From an uncultured Lachnospiraceae bacterium (GTDB taxonomy: Bacteria > Bacillota > Clostridia > Lachnospirales > Lachnospiraceae): a DNA stretch of 64,000 nt. Shown in pieces: positions 37,081-46,046 of this stretch. Position 1 is the stretch's first letter. Every line of letters begins with the position of its first letter. Under the pieces are notes generated by a model. That model was not told the DNA's origin. It searched no databases and worked only from the letters and a program-made list of their open reading frames with translations. A program made the translations under genes and the position numbers. The stretch is taken from positions 27,250 to 91,249 of the forward strand of contig CAJUAE010000004.1 in assembly GCA_910583965.1 (NCBI GenBank), read 5' to 3'.

Positions 37081-37636
37081 AAATTTCTTCATCTTCCGGG
37101 AAAGGAGCAGCATCTTCTTTGTCATCAATAGGAACCCATGCATTTCCAAAAGGAATGTCACGAAATAGGGCGGCAAGCCCAGTGATTTGTTTTAGGCGTA
37201 GAATTTCATCGCGCTCCATACCAAGATGTTTGGAAATCCATGTATCAGAACGTCCCAATTCGTGTAGTTCCTTGATAATGTTGCTCATCAAGTCCACATT
37301 GTGGGAGCCTCTGGCGCGATTGTGGCGAATGGTGCTTGCCATACGATGGTCTAGCGGTTTATTAATGACAGAGACTGGTAACATGCCATGTTCACGCTCA
37401 TAGATGTCGGGATAATCCAACATAATACGATAGCGATGAAATCCATCCACAATAATATAAGAGTCGTCAATTTCATCATGATAGCAGACAATTGGCATTG
37501 TATAGCCATCTTCTTTAATACTATCATAGAGAAGTTTAAGCTCAGGAGGTGCGACAGAATTTGGATTGTATGTATTGGGCTTTATTTTTTCAACTGGGAC
37601 TGAAATAACCTGATAAACAGGACTTTGATAGGTCAT
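37079..37636 (-). CDS. IbrB-like ParB-fold protein
   Basis: The 185-residue protein has the ParB/sulfiredoxin N-terminal fold: IKPNTYNPNSV, SIKEDGYTMPIVCY, then YIIVDGFHRYRIML (about 60-73). DHRMASTIRHNRARGSHNVD and a C-terminal helical region with an HTH-like WISKHLGMERDEILRLKQ follow. This matches IbrB, always found next to the PAPS-reductase-like IbrA. The ATG overlaps the upstream gene's stop (ATGA), so translation is coupled. AGGTGA precedes it. The family has been linked to transcriptional regulation in E. coli; its biochemical activity is unclear. Confidence 0.8.
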   Translation of the reverse strand: MTYQSPVYQVISVPVEKIKPNTYNPNSVAPPELKLLYDSIKEDGYTMPIVCYHDEIDDSYIIVDGFHRYRIMLDYPDIYEREHGMLPVSVINKPLDHRMASTIRHNRARGSHNVDLMSNIIKELHELGRSDTWISKHLGMERDEILRLKQITGLAALFRDIPFGNAWVPIDDKEDAAPFPEDEEI

Positions 37637-38994
37637 ATGTTGTCACCTACATTCTGGTATTTTTGTTTTAAGAAGCTAACACTTTCTTTTTGTTGTTTGG
37701 TGAGACCAAATCCCATAAAACGACAGATATGGTCATTTTTCAAAATACAATAGCACATGCGTTTCCAACTTGGAATATCTTTTGAGGACTTGATATCATC
37801 TGTGTGGTCAGGAATTTTACCGATAAAGATGACACGCGCATTTTTCATCAAGGTATAATTTGATACACCATTGCGCCGAACTTGATAACCATGTGCGATT
37901 AGCTCCTCAATCGTTTTTTCTTCTAGTCCGCCACCTACATTGTGCCAGAAATCAATAGAAGTTTGAAATTTTTTGATGTAATTATTTCTGAGTCGCACAG
38001 GTAGTGTATCTAGTAAAAATTTAGTGTAAGATTCCCATGTATGTCCTTCCGGCAGGGTTAGATTGCGGTATCCAAGCGCTTTTGTCTTCCCATAAATAGA
38101 CCCAAAGTTTGCCCCGCGTACACGTCCAACAAGTTTTGCCCATATTTCTGGATCTATGACACGATATAAGTTTAGACTTTCTTTAGCGTAATCACCAAAG
38201 GGTGAGGCAACGCGCATTTGATCAAGTTTTAGCCCAGACATATAGTAGAGGTCATATAAATGGTTGTAATCATAAGAAAAAGTATAGTTGGCATGCCATA
38301 CATCATAGATAGACCAATCGTAGATTGGCGAGGCACACCATACGTCCTTAAATTGTTTGCTGATCCAACAAGTATTACCATAACCATATTTGCGATTTAA
38401 AATGCCACTGTAGCGCTGCATCGATTCATCCGCGCGGATACCAAGCAAGCAGATGGTTTTTTTGTTGCCGTGGGAGATACGATACCATCGCCCAAATTGT
38501 TTGGCAAGGTCTTCTTGATGCATACGATAATGGTAGGTTGTAATTGGATTATTTTTTAAATTGATTATATAGGGATGGTCTGGCATAGGGCGTACCCATG
38601 TGTCTTCTTTGGTATCATCCCAAGGATACCAGAACATCTCATAGTTGCTAAGTGCCGTTCGGGTTGCCATAGGAAGGCATACCCAGTAAGGTTCAACATC
38701 ATTCTCAATTCGGGTAAATGTCCGTTCAACGTAGGCTGTTGTAGTGGAATATTGCGCCTCGAAATCCTGATGAAAAACACCAATTTTTTTGTTTGGATAA
38801 AATTTTTTCTGAAAGTCCAGAGTGAGGTTTAAAAGTAGACCGCTGTCTTTTCCGCCAGAAAAGGAGACAAAGATATTGTCAAATTCTTTGAAGATAAACT
38901 GAAATCTGTTTTGTAGTGCATCATACACATTCTGACTGGCATATTTTCGTTTCGTTGTAATCACCACCTCTTTTGTATTTATATAATTTACCAT
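37633..38994 (-). CDS. IbrA-like PAPS-reductase-family protein (DUF3440)
   Basis: This 453-residue protein has the PP-loop FVSFSGGKDSG (43-53) of adenine-nucleotide alpha hydrolases, with GVFHQDFEAQYS downstream. The GIRADESMQRY motif of PAPS reductases follows, then a DUF3440-type C terminus (WYRISHGNKKTICLLG precedes it). The Cys motif needed for sulfate reduction is not seen. The start is uncertain: ATG 38994 has only a weak TTGGA, and AGAGGTGG just downstream has no ATG after it. The long frame from 39066 is improbable. It is translationally coupled to the IbrB-like gene. A nucleic-acid or sulfur-transfer role is inference. Confidence 0.78.
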   Translation of the reverse strand: MVNYINTKEVVITTKRKYASQNVYDALQNRFQFIFKEFDNIFVSFSGGKDSGLLLNLTLDFQKKFYPNKKIGVFHQDFEAQYSTTTAYVERTFTRIENDVEPYWVCLPMATRTALSNYEMFWYPWDDTKEDTWVRPMPDHPYIINLKNNPITTYHYRMHQEDLAKQFGRWYRISHGNKKTICLLGIRADESMQRYSGILNRKYGYGNTCWISKQFKDVWCASPIYDWSIYDVWHANYTFSYDYNHLYDLYYMSGLKLDQMRVASPFGDYAKESLNLYRVIDPEIWAKLVGRVRGANFGSIYGKTKALGYRNLTLPEGHTWESYTKFLLDTLPVRLRNNYIKKFQTSIDFWHNVGGGLEEKTIEELIAHGYQVRRNGVSNYTLMKNARVIFIGKIPDHTDDIKSSKDIPSWKRMCYCILKNDHICRFMGFGLTKQQKESVSFLKQKYQNVGDNI

Positions 38995-39351
38995 ATTTTT
39001 CCAATTTTCACAAGTATTCCAAAAATAAAAGAATCCAAGATACCCGAAAAATATATTATTATTCACAACCTAGAAGACCGTTTGTAGTAACAGTTTAAAG
39101 TAATATTGAAAATTTTGAACTGTAAAAAATCCCCTGCACACCTAAACCATGTTCCTATGAAGTGCGCAATATATATGCATTTTTGATCCGTGAACAGCAA
39201 TAAAAATGTTATTGTTCGTGTATACTTATGGTATATTGACTTTTCTTATGCTTACATTTAAGATAGAATATATGTACATATATAATTTTTTGATAGACGC
39301 CAAGAATTTGTGACAAACTTTAAGAGAATGTTTGGTGAAAGGTGTGACTTT
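38995..39351 (+). promoter_or_regulatory. Spacer with promoter TTGACT-N17-TAAGAT for the kinase/Thg1 genes
   Basis: The 357-base spacer between divergent genes holds TTGACT (39236-39241), a 17-base gap and TAAGAT (39259-39264). A hairpin GAACAgcAATAA / TTATTGTTC (about 39192-39218) lies just upstream. No gene is seen. Confidence 0.55.
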
Positions 39352-39798
39352 ATGCATGAGATAGCAATTATGATAGGGATTCAGGCAAGCGGTAAAAGCA
39401 CTTTCTGCAAAAGTTATCTGATGGGATATGACAGGATTAACCTAGATACATTACATACACGAAACAAAGAGAACACAGCAATAGACGACGCATTTCGAGC
39501 AAAGAGAAATATGGTGATTGATAATACCAATCCTACAGTACAGGACCGAGAAAAGTATATTCGCAAGGCAAAGGAAAATGGATATCACGTGGTTGGATAT
39601 TTTATGCAATCAAAATTACAAGAGTGTGTAGCGCGAAATGATCAGAGAGAAGGAAAAGCAAAAATTCCAACAAAAGCAATTGCGGCAACCTCAAATCGAC
39701 TTGAAATGCCATCGTATCTAGAAGGATTTGACGCGTTATATTTTGTCAAGCTGACAAAGGCAGGAGTGTTTATTGAAAAATGGAAAGAGGAAAGTTGA
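39352..39798 (+). CDS. Polynucleotide-kinase-like P-loop protein
   Basis: The 148-residue protein has P-loop GIQASGKST (9-17). DRINLDTL follows, then VIDNTNPTVQDREKYI and FMQSKLQECVARNDQREG. This is the pattern of T4 Pnk-type kinase domains (AAA_33), which phosphorylate 5'-OH ends of RNA or DNA. No phosphatase or ligase domain is fused. ATG 39352 is preferred (AAAGGTG seven bases upstream). The next gene, a Thg1-like protein, starts one base after its stop codon, so the two are tightly coupled. Other small P-loop kinases share these motifs, so the nucleic-acid substrate is an inference. Confidence 0.75.
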   Translation: MHEIAIMIGIQASGKSTFCKSYLMGYDRINLDTLHTRNKENTAIDDAFRAKRNMVIDNTNPTVQDREKYIRKAKENGYHVVGYFMQSKLQECVARNDQREGKAKIPTKAIAATSNRLEMPSYLEGFDALYFVKLTKAGVFIEKWKEES

Positions 39799-39799
39799 A

Positions 39800-40555
39800 A
39801 TGAATTTTGATGAACTAGATAAGAAGATGCGGGTATATGAACAGTCTTTGGATCAGGTTCTCCTGCCAGAAATCTATCTAGTCGCACGACTTGATGGCAG
39901 AGGGTTCACAAGACTCACAAAAGAAATATGCAAATTTGAGGCACCTTTTGACATTCGATTTCGGGATATGATGGTTCACACAGTTCAAAGTTTGATGGAC
40001 TGCGGATTTCGGGTGGTATATGGATTTACGGAGAGTGATGAAATTTCATTGTTGTTTGCGCCGGGAGAGAACACCTTTGGAAGAAAGGTAAGAAAATACA
40101 ATTCGACACTGGCTGGGGAGGCAAGTGCTACCTTTTCTATAGCACTTGGAAAAGTGGCTACATTTGATTGCCGAATTGTTCCGCTGCCTACAGTGGAGCG
40201 CGTACAGGACTATTTTCTATGGCGTCAAGAGGATGCGCACAGAAATGCACTGAATGCACATTGTTACTGGATGCTTAGAAAGGAGGGTCAATCTGTACAG
40301 GAGGCTACAAAGGCATTGGAAGGGCAGTCAGTAAGTTTTAAGAATGAGCTTCTTTTTTCCAGAGGAATTAATTTCGATCAACTTCCGACATGGCAGAAGC
40401 GGGGAGTTGGGATTTGGAAAGAACAATACGAAAAGGAAGGATTTAATCCTGTGACACAAAATAAGGAGATGGCAGTTAGAAGTCGATTGAATGTCTCGTA
40501 TGAACTTCCACTTAGAGAGGATTATGCGGAGATGATTACTAAATTTTTAAAATAA
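39800..40555 (+). CDS. Thg1-like 3'-5' nucleotidyltransferase (tRNAHis guanylyltransferase family)
   Basis: This 251-residue protein aligns with Thg1. ARLDGRGFTRL carries metal ligand D32, and GFTESDEISLLF carries D80 and E81. WRQEDAHRNALNAHCYW corresponds to the family HINN-type motif. Thg1-like proteins add nucleotides to RNA 5' ends in the 3'-5' direction, for tRNAHis maturation or repair of truncated tRNA 5' ends. ATG 39800 has GAGGAAAG upstream; a frame from 39773 lies inside the kinase gene. Bacterial Thg1-like proteins are sporadic, so the pairing with a kinase points to RNA end repair. Confidence 0.85.
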   Translation: MNFDELDKKMRVYEQSLDQVLLPEIYLVARLDGRGFTRLTKEICKFEAPFDIRFRDMMVHTVQSLMDCGFRVVYGFTESDEISLLFAPGENTFGRKVRKYNSTLAGEASATFSIALGKVATFDCRIVPLPTVERVQDYFLWRQEDAHRNALNAHCYWMLRKEGQSVQEATKALEGQSVSFKNELLFSRGINFDQLPTWQKRGVGIWKEQYEKEGFNPVTQNKEMAVRSRLNVSYELPLREDYAEMITKFLK

Positions 40556-40574
40556 TTATATTAGGAGGAAGATT

Positions 40575-41012
40575 ATGAAATTTGAACAGTTGCAAAAGGA
40601 TATGATGGAAGCGATGAAAGCAAGAGACAAGGTGCGCAAAGATGCGCTTTCTGCACTTGTATCAGCGGCGAAGAAAGCTGCGATAGATCAAGGATGTCGC
40701 GACAACATTAGCGAGGAGATCGTTGAACGCATTCTTCTCAAGGAAATGAAATCTGTAAAGGAGCAGATTGATACTTGTCCAGATTCGAGAGCAGACTTAA
40801 AGCAGGAGTATCAAGCAAGACTTGATATTTTTCAGGAGTATGCACCTAAAATGATGTCAGCAGAAGAAATTGAGGCATTTATTATGGAAAAATTTGCGGA
40901 TATTGCAGCGCAGAAAAATAAGGGAATGATTATGAAAAATGTAATGCCAGAGTTAAAAGGAAAGGCAGATGGAAGCGTAATTAGTCAGGTAGTGGCAAAA
41001 CTTTGCCAATAA
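40575..41012 (+). CDS. yqeY: GatB/YqeY domain protein
   Basis: The 145-residue protein is all alpha and matches YqeY: an N-terminal MKARDKVRKDALSALVSAAKKA and a C-terminal KNKGMIMKNVMPELKGKADGSVISQVV, related to the tRNA-binding tail of GatB. Its role is not settled; tRNA interaction is assumed. AGGAGG precedes the ATG. It lies 19 bases after the Thg1-like gene and may share its transcript, fitting a tRNA-related set. Confidence 0.9.
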   Translation: MKFEQLQKDMMEAMKARDKVRKDALSALVSAAKKAAIDQGCRDNISEEIVERILLKEMKSVKEQIDTCPDSRADLKQEYQARLDIFQEYAPKMMSAEEIEAFIMEKFADIAAQKNKGMIMKNVMPELKGKADGSVISQVVAKLCQ

Positions 41013-41035
41013 AACTCCTGTGCGAGGAAGATGAA

Positions 41036-42328
41036 ATGTCTGAAAAGAAGCTTTTTGCAAAATATGTCTCCCAGAATATTTTTGGCATGTTGGGAATCTC
41101 AATATATATTCTGGCAGACACGTTTTTTATTTCACTGGCGGAGGGAGCGGACGGCATCACGGCGCTCAATCTTGTCCTGCCAGTATATAGCTTGATTTTT
41201 GCGATTGGCGCTATGATGGGCGTCGGTTCTGCAATTCGATTTAAGATTCTTCGGGCGAGGAAAGACCAAGAGGCTGAAACTTATTTTTCCAATGCGTTAT
41301 TTTATGCATTGATAATAGGAGTAATTTTTATTTTGATTGGGATTTTAATTCCAGATCAAGTAGTTAAACTTCTAGGCGGTGATGATAGGATTGTCGCAGT
41401 AGGAAAAGATTATACAGCAATTTTTATGATATTTGCTCCGTTTTTTATGTGGAATCATATTTGTAACGCTTTTGTGCGCAATGATGGAGCACCTTCAATT
41501 GCAATGGCTGCGACATTGTTCAGCAGCCTTTTTAATGTGGTTTTTGACTATGTGTTAATGTTTCCGCTTGGGATGGGAATGCGCGGTGCAGCGTTGGCGA
41601 CAGCGTTATCTCCAGTGCTTGGTGTGACAATCTGCTGTAAACATTTGTTGTCTCAAAGGAGCACTGTTAAGTTTTATTGGACAAGACCTTCTATTAAGAG
41701 ACTACTTGCGGCATGTCAGCTTGGAGTTTCGGCTTTTGTGGGGGAAATTTCTTCGGGTGTGACAACGATAGTTTTCAATATGATTATTTTAAAGCTTGCC
41801 GGAAATGTTGGTGTGGCAGCATATGGCGTGGTTGCCAATACTTCACTGGTGGCAGCCGCTATTTTTAATGGGGTGTCACAAGGGTCGCAGCCACTTTTGA
41901 GTGATTATTATGGAAAGGGTCAGATGACTTCTGTCAAAAAAGTGATAAAACTTGGCGTGGGAACAGCATTGGTGATGGCGGTATTAATACTAGTGGCAGT
42001 TTCTATTTTAGCTGAACCAATTACTACTGTATTCAATAATGAAGGAAATATGGCGCTCTTGGCATATGCGGTGACTGGATTGCGGTTGTATTTTATTGGA
42101 TTTTTATTTGCGGGTTTCAATATTGTTGGAACAGGTGTTCTGAGTGCGGTAGAGGCGGCAGGATGGGCATTTGCAGCATCTATTTCAAGAGGATTTGTGG
42201 CAATTATTGTCTGTGCGTTTGTGCTGTCTGCAATGCTAGGTATGAATGGTGTCTGGCTAGCATTTCCCGCGGCGGAATTTATCACAACAGTGTTGGTTTT
42301 TGTAGCATTTCGCAAGTCGTTTCATTAA
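41036..42328 (+). CDS. MATE-family efflux protein
   Basis: The 430-residue membrane protein has about twelve helices in two halves, with MATE motifs FISLAEGADGITALNLVLPVYSLIFA near the N terminus, RNDGAPSIAMAATLFSSLFNVVFDYVLMF in the first half and ISSGVTTIVFNMII opening the second. MATE proteins export drugs or metabolites against Na+ or H+. ATG 41036 has GAGGAAG six bases upstream; the frame from 41003 overlaps the end of yqeY. The substrate is unknown. Confidence 0.9.
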   Translation: MSEKKLFAKYVSQNIFGMLGISIYILADTFFISLAEGADGITALNLVLPVYSLIFAIGAMMGVGSAIRFKILRARKDQEAETYFSNALFYALIIGVIFILIGILIPDQVVKLLGGDDRIVAVGKDYTAIFMIFAPFFMWNHICNAFVRNDGAPSIAMAATLFSSLFNVVFDYVLMFPLGMGMRGAALATALSPVLGVTICCKHLLSQRSTVKFYWTRPSIKRLLAACQLGVSAFVGEISSGVTTIVFNMIILKLAGNVGVAAYGVVANTSLVAAAIFNGVSQGSQPLLSDYYGKGQMTSVKKVIKLGVGTALVMAVLILVAVSILAEPITTVFNNEGNMALLAYAVTGLRLYFIGFLFAGFNIVGTGVLSAVEAAGWAFAASISRGFVAIIVCAFVLSAMLGMNGVWLAFPAAEFITTVLVFVAFRKSFH

Positions 42329-42385
42329 AAATAAAAGTATCTAAAATGCTATTGGATAATATTTTAAATAGATTTTTGGAGTCTA

Positions 42386-42470
42386 GTGTGAAATTAAAAT
42401 TTCACACGGCAAATTTGTGCTTACGCCCAAATTCGCAGATTTTGGTAAGAATGGAGATTTTTATATCTAA
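42386..42470 (+). repeat. Family B repeat, copy 3
   Basis: The palindrome GTGTGAAATT-A-AAATTTCACAC at 42386-42407 is followed by GGCAAATTTGTG and CAAATTCGCAGATT, ending in AGAATGGAGATT (as in copy 2). It lies in the 279-base spacer before the GH31 gene. Confidence 0.65.
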
Positions 42471-42607
42471 TGTTGCAATATAAGGGTACACAAATTTATG
42501 AGGGATATATTGATTAAATTTATGTGTATATGGTGGAAAATCTGCCACAAAAGTAGGTATAAAGAAGATTCCGACAGAATATTAAAAAAGTTAAGGAGGC
42601 TATTAAG

Positions 42608-44569
42608 ATGGTAGAAAAGTATGTGTTTGGTAGTCCGTTTGAGACGGAGGCAGTGACAGAACAGATTATGGCAAAGACAGATGTGACAACAATTGTTTGC
42701 GGTGAGATTGTTGTAGAAGATGGATTTTACTATCAATATCACATGGAGGAGACAGATGTTATTTATGGGTTAGGCGAGGCAAACCGCGGGATTAACAAGA
42801 GAGGATATCAGTATGTGAGTAGGTGTACAGATGACCCAAATCACACAGAAGATAAAACTTCACTTTATGGAGCACATAATTTTATCGTGCTGTCAGGAAA
42901 ACAGCATGTAGGACTCTTTTTTGATTATCCTTCCACAATCTGTTTTGATATTGGATATACAAGACAAGACTTGTTGACTGTGCGCTGTGACCACGCAGAT
43001 TTGTATTTATACGTAATTACAGGTGAGAGTGTTTATGATGTGGTAAAACAGTTCCGAAAAATAATTGGAACAAGTTATATTGCACCCAAATATGCGTTTG
43101 GTTTTGGGCAAAGTCGTTGGGGTTACAAAACGGCAGAGGATATTGAGACTGTTGTGCAAAAATATAGAGAGAATCAAATACCAATTGATATGGTGTATCT
43201 CGATATTGATTATATGCAAGATTATAAGGATTTTACAGTGAATGCAGAGCGTTTTCCGGCGTTTGGACAGTTTGTGCAGAAGATGAAAGGAGAACAGATT
43301 CATTTGATTCCTATTATTGACGCAGGGGTGAAGATTGAGAAAGGATATGACATCTATGAGGAAGGTGTAGAAAAAGGTTATTTCTGCAAGCGTGAGGATG
43401 GTTCAGAGTTTGTGGCATCTGTCTGGCCAGGTTGGACACATTTTCCAGATGTGTTAAATCCTGAGGCGCGAGCATGGTTTGGCGGTAAGTATGAGATATT
43501 GACAAACCTTGGAATTGATGGTTTTTGGAATGATATGAATGAGCCAGCAATCTTTTATTCTGAGGAGGGAATACGAGCTTTAAACCAAGCGATTTCTGAG
43601 CATGTAAAGACATTTGGTGTTGACAAGATGATTGACAATCCAGATGCAATACCATTCGATGCGCGTGGGATTCTTGAGCAAATTCAGAATAATCCTGAGG
43701 ATTATAAGCGTTTTTACCATAATGTGAATGGAAAAATGGTTCGGCATGATCTCGTACACAATTTATTTGGATTCAATATGACAAGGGCGGCAGGCGAAGC
43801 ATTAAAGAAAATTGCGCCAGATAAGAAAATGTTGTTGTTCTCGCGTTCTTCTTATATTGGAATGCATCGCTATGGGGGTATCTGGACTGGAGATAATCAA
43901 TCATGGTGGTCCCATATTCTGTTGAATCTCAAAATGATGCCATCACTTAACATGTGTGGTTTTCTATATACAGGAGCAGACCTTGGTGGTTTTGGTTCTA
44001 ACACAACGCGAGATTTACTGCTGCGTTGGTTAGCACTTGGCGTATTTACACCGCTGATGCGCAATCATACTGCGTTAGGCACAAGAGAGCAGGAATGCTA
44101 TCAGTTTGAACAGATAGCAGATTTTCGTCATGTGATTGGCGTGCGGTATCGACTAATACCATATCTGTATAGCACATATATAAAAGCTGCAAATCAGAAT
44201 GACATGTATTTTAGACCGCTTGGTTTTGATTTTCCTGAAGATAGGCGTGCGATAGAGACAGAGGACCAGTTGTTACTTGGTGACGAGGCAATGATTGCAC
44301 CGGTCTACACGCAGAATGTGAGTGGTAGAACAGTATATCTGCCAGAGGAGATGCAGTTTGTCAAATTTATGCCTGACGGAACAATTTACAAGGAAACTTT
44401 GCCATCGGGAACACATTATGTGGAGATTGCATTGAATGAGGTTCCATTGTTTATCAGAAAAGGAAAGTGCATTCCAGTAGTGGATGTGGCACAGAGCGTG
44501 GATGCGATAGATATGAGTACCATAAAATATCTTGGCTACGACAATGCGACTTATACAATAGTGGAGTAG
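42608..44569 (+). CDS. GH31 alpha-glucosidase / alpha-xylosidase family enzyme
   Basis: The 653-residue protein has the GH31 sandwich (DVIYGLGEANRGINKRG) and barrel (GFGQSRWGYKTAEDIE). Nucleophile D309 lies in GFWNDMNEP, and acid/base D429 lies in WTGDNQS. Family GH31 includes alpha-glucosidases, xylosidases and transglycosylases; the length and motifs favour alpha-glucosidase. No signal peptide is present, so it acts inside the cell. AAGGAGG lies upstream of the ATG. Its stop codon abuts a family B palindrome. It adds to the alpha-glucan enzymes in the window. Confidence 0.9.
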   Translation: MVEKYVFGSPFETEAVTEQIMAKTDVTTIVCGEIVVEDGFYYQYHMEETDVIYGLGEANRGINKRGYQYVSRCTDDPNHTEDKTSLYGAHNFIVLSGKQHVGLFFDYPSTICFDIGYTRQDLLTVRCDHADLYLYVITGESVYDVVKQFRKIIGTSYIAPKYAFGFGQSRWGYKTAEDIETVVQKYRENQIPIDMVYLDIDYMQDYKDFTVNAERFPAFGQFVQKMKGEQIHLIPIIDAGVKIEKGYDIYEEGVEKGYFCKREDGSEFVASVWPGWTHFPDVLNPEARAWFGGKYEILTNLGIDGFWNDMNEPAIFYSEEGIRALNQAISEHVKTFGVDKMIDNPDAIPFDARGILEQIQNNPEDYKRFYHNVNGKMVRHDLVHNLFGFNMTRAAGEALKKIAPDKKMLLFSRSSYIGMHRYGGIWTGDNQSWWSHILLNLKMMPSLNMCGFLYTGADLGGFGSNTTRDLLLRWLALGVFTPLMRNHTALGTREQECYQFEQIADFRHVIGVRYRLIPYLYSTYIKAANQNDMYFRPLGFDFPEDRRAIETEDQLLLGDEAMIAPVYTQNVSGRTVYLPEEMQFVKFMPDGTIYKETLPSGTHYVEIALNEVPLFIRKGKCIPVVDVAQSVDAIDMSTIKYLGYDNATYTIVE

Positions 44570-44795
44570 TGTGAAATTAAAATTTCACACCTCCTGATTC
44601 GTATGCCGCCAAAGCGGGCAGATGGGAGTTCGTGTGAGAAGAACTTCTAACTGCCTATGGCAGTTTTCACTCGCGGCAAAGGCTGCTTCGCGAAGAAGTT
44701 CTAAGTCTCACACCGAGAAATGCCTGAAATACGGCATTTCTCATCTGGATTTATGATTCCGCGAAGCAGAATCATGGGAGTGCGCGACAAATGTG
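44569..44795 (+). repeat. Family B repeat, copy 4: four hairpin modules in a row
   Basis: The modules are: a GTGTGAAA palindrome (44569-44590); CTGATTcGTA with hairpin GCCGCCaaaGCGGGC and GATGGGAGTTCG; a unit bounded by GTGTGAG (44632-44638) and CTCACAC (44707-44713) with AGAACTTCT/AGAAGTTCT; and a ten-base-pair hairpin GAGAAATGCC / GGCATTTCTC (44715-44742). A final CTGGATTtaTGATTCCGC / GCAGAATCA unit follows. It occupies most of the 299-base spacer before the M15 peptidase gene. Confidence 0.8.
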
Positions 44796-44868
44796 CAAGG
44801 TATGGTATTTTTAGGAAGTTGATGATTTTAAATGGTGTATTTTATCACATGAAGGAGATACAGAACTG

Positions 44869-45798
44869 ATGAAAAGAAAAGGATATTTTTGGATTTTATT
44901 TTTATCAGGAGTAAGTTTTCTTGGATGTTTTCTTATTTTTATGGTACAGGAGCATTCTCGGAATTTATTAAAGGAAGAAACGACAATAATAGATTTTGTA
45001 GAACAAACAGAGCAAATAAAACAAAGTACGCCAGAGCATTGGAATAATGTTACAGAAGTGCAAGAAGATACAGATCAATTATCTACGGTTCAGATAACAA
45101 ACGAAATAGATAATTTCACAGAGATAGAAAAAGAGATAAATTCTATCGTTTTAGAGTCAACGGAAAATGAAACAATAAATGAAATAGCAACTGTGGAGAT
45201 AGAAAAAGAATTTTATAGTATCGCATTGACAGAAGATATTAAGGAATATATTACCGGAAAATCTTACCCAGACACAACAGAGCCAATTGAGATTTCTTAT
45301 GATACATTAGCTTATGTACATATTCTTCACTACGATTTTGAAGGGCGAATACAAGAAGGAGAATTAATCTGCAATCAAGCAATTGCGCAGGATTTGGTGG
45401 ATATTTTTCACACACTTTACGAACATCAGTATGCAATTGAAAAAGTGAGACTAATTGATGAATACAATGCAGATGATGCGTTGTCCATGGCGGATAATAA
45501 CACTTCCTGTTTTAACTATAGAACAGTGCCAGACAAATCAAAATTGTCAAATCATTCATATGGATGTGCTATAGATATCAATCCATTATACAATCCCTAT
45601 GTGCGAACTAGAAATGGAGTGAAACTGATTTCACCAGAGAATGGCACTGCTTATGCAGACCGCAACGCAGATTTTCCACACAAAATTGACAAGGAGGATT
45701 TGTGCTATCAATTGTTTATTGAACATGGATTTACATGGGGTGGGGCATGGAATAGTAGCAAGGACTACCAACATTTTGAAAAGACGAAAAACAATTGA
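44869..45798 (+). CDS. M15-family D-alanyl-D-alanine carboxypeptidase-like protein
   Basis: The 309-residue protein has one N-terminal membrane anchor (about 5-27) and a Glu/Thr-rich linker (30-115). The C-terminal M15 peptidase domain carries SNHSYGCAIDINPLYNP (metal His and Asp) and KDYQHFE (third ligand), the M15C pattern. Such enzymes trim peptide stems of peptidoglycan outside the cell. GGAG precedes the ATG. It appears monocistronic. Confidence 0.85.
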   Translation: MKRKGYFWILFLSGVSFLGCFLIFMVQEHSRNLLKEETTIIDFVEQTEQIKQSTPEHWNNVTEVQEDTDQLSTVQITNEIDNFTEIEKEINSIVLESTENETINEIATVEIEKEFYSIALTEDIKEYITGKSYPDTTEPIEISYDTLAYVHILHYDFEGRIQEGELICNQAIAQDLVDIFHTLYEHQYAIEKVRLIDEYNADDALSMADNNTSCFNYRTVPDKSKLSNHSYGCAIDINPLYNPYVRTRNGVKLISPENGTAYADRNADFPHKIDKEDLCYQLFIEHGFTWGGAWNSSKDYQHFEKTKNN

Positions 45799-45849
45799 GT
45801 TTATATTGGATTTACAGTATAATGAATTACAAAACGGTAAGAAACACTG

Positions 45850-45958
45850 CATATAATCGAGTAAGGAAGGTTTACTTCCCATATTCGCGCACCAAATACC
45901 TGTCAGCCTATGCTGACATATTTTCTTTGGGTGCCCATGTGCATAGAAACAAGTAATG
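45850..45958 (-). repeat. Family A dispersed repeat on the minus strand
   Basis: Read on the minus strand it goes TGCACATGGGCACCCAAAG, a hairpin TGTCAGcatagGCTGACA, GGTGCGCGAATATGGGAAG, and CTTCCTTACTCGATT. It has the same order of parts as the other family A copies but inverted relative to the flanking genes. Confidence 0.65.
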
Positions 45959-46046
45959 CAATAAATTGTATACAAATATTGTAATAGGTTGAAATCATAC
46001 AGATGGAAAAATTTTATAATAAATATGTGAAATTGGGGAATCGATT

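Noticed and set aside
39000..39066. Upstream extension of the IbrA-like protein to 39066
   Set aside because: It lies in AT-rich promoter-like sequence without a ribosome binding site and adds residues unlike the family.
46020..46046. TPP riboswitch before the NMT1/ThiY-like ABC importer
   Set aside because: No CTGAGA or ACCTGATCTGG-like conserved segments occur in the preceding 250 bases; the spacer mainly holds a family A repeat.
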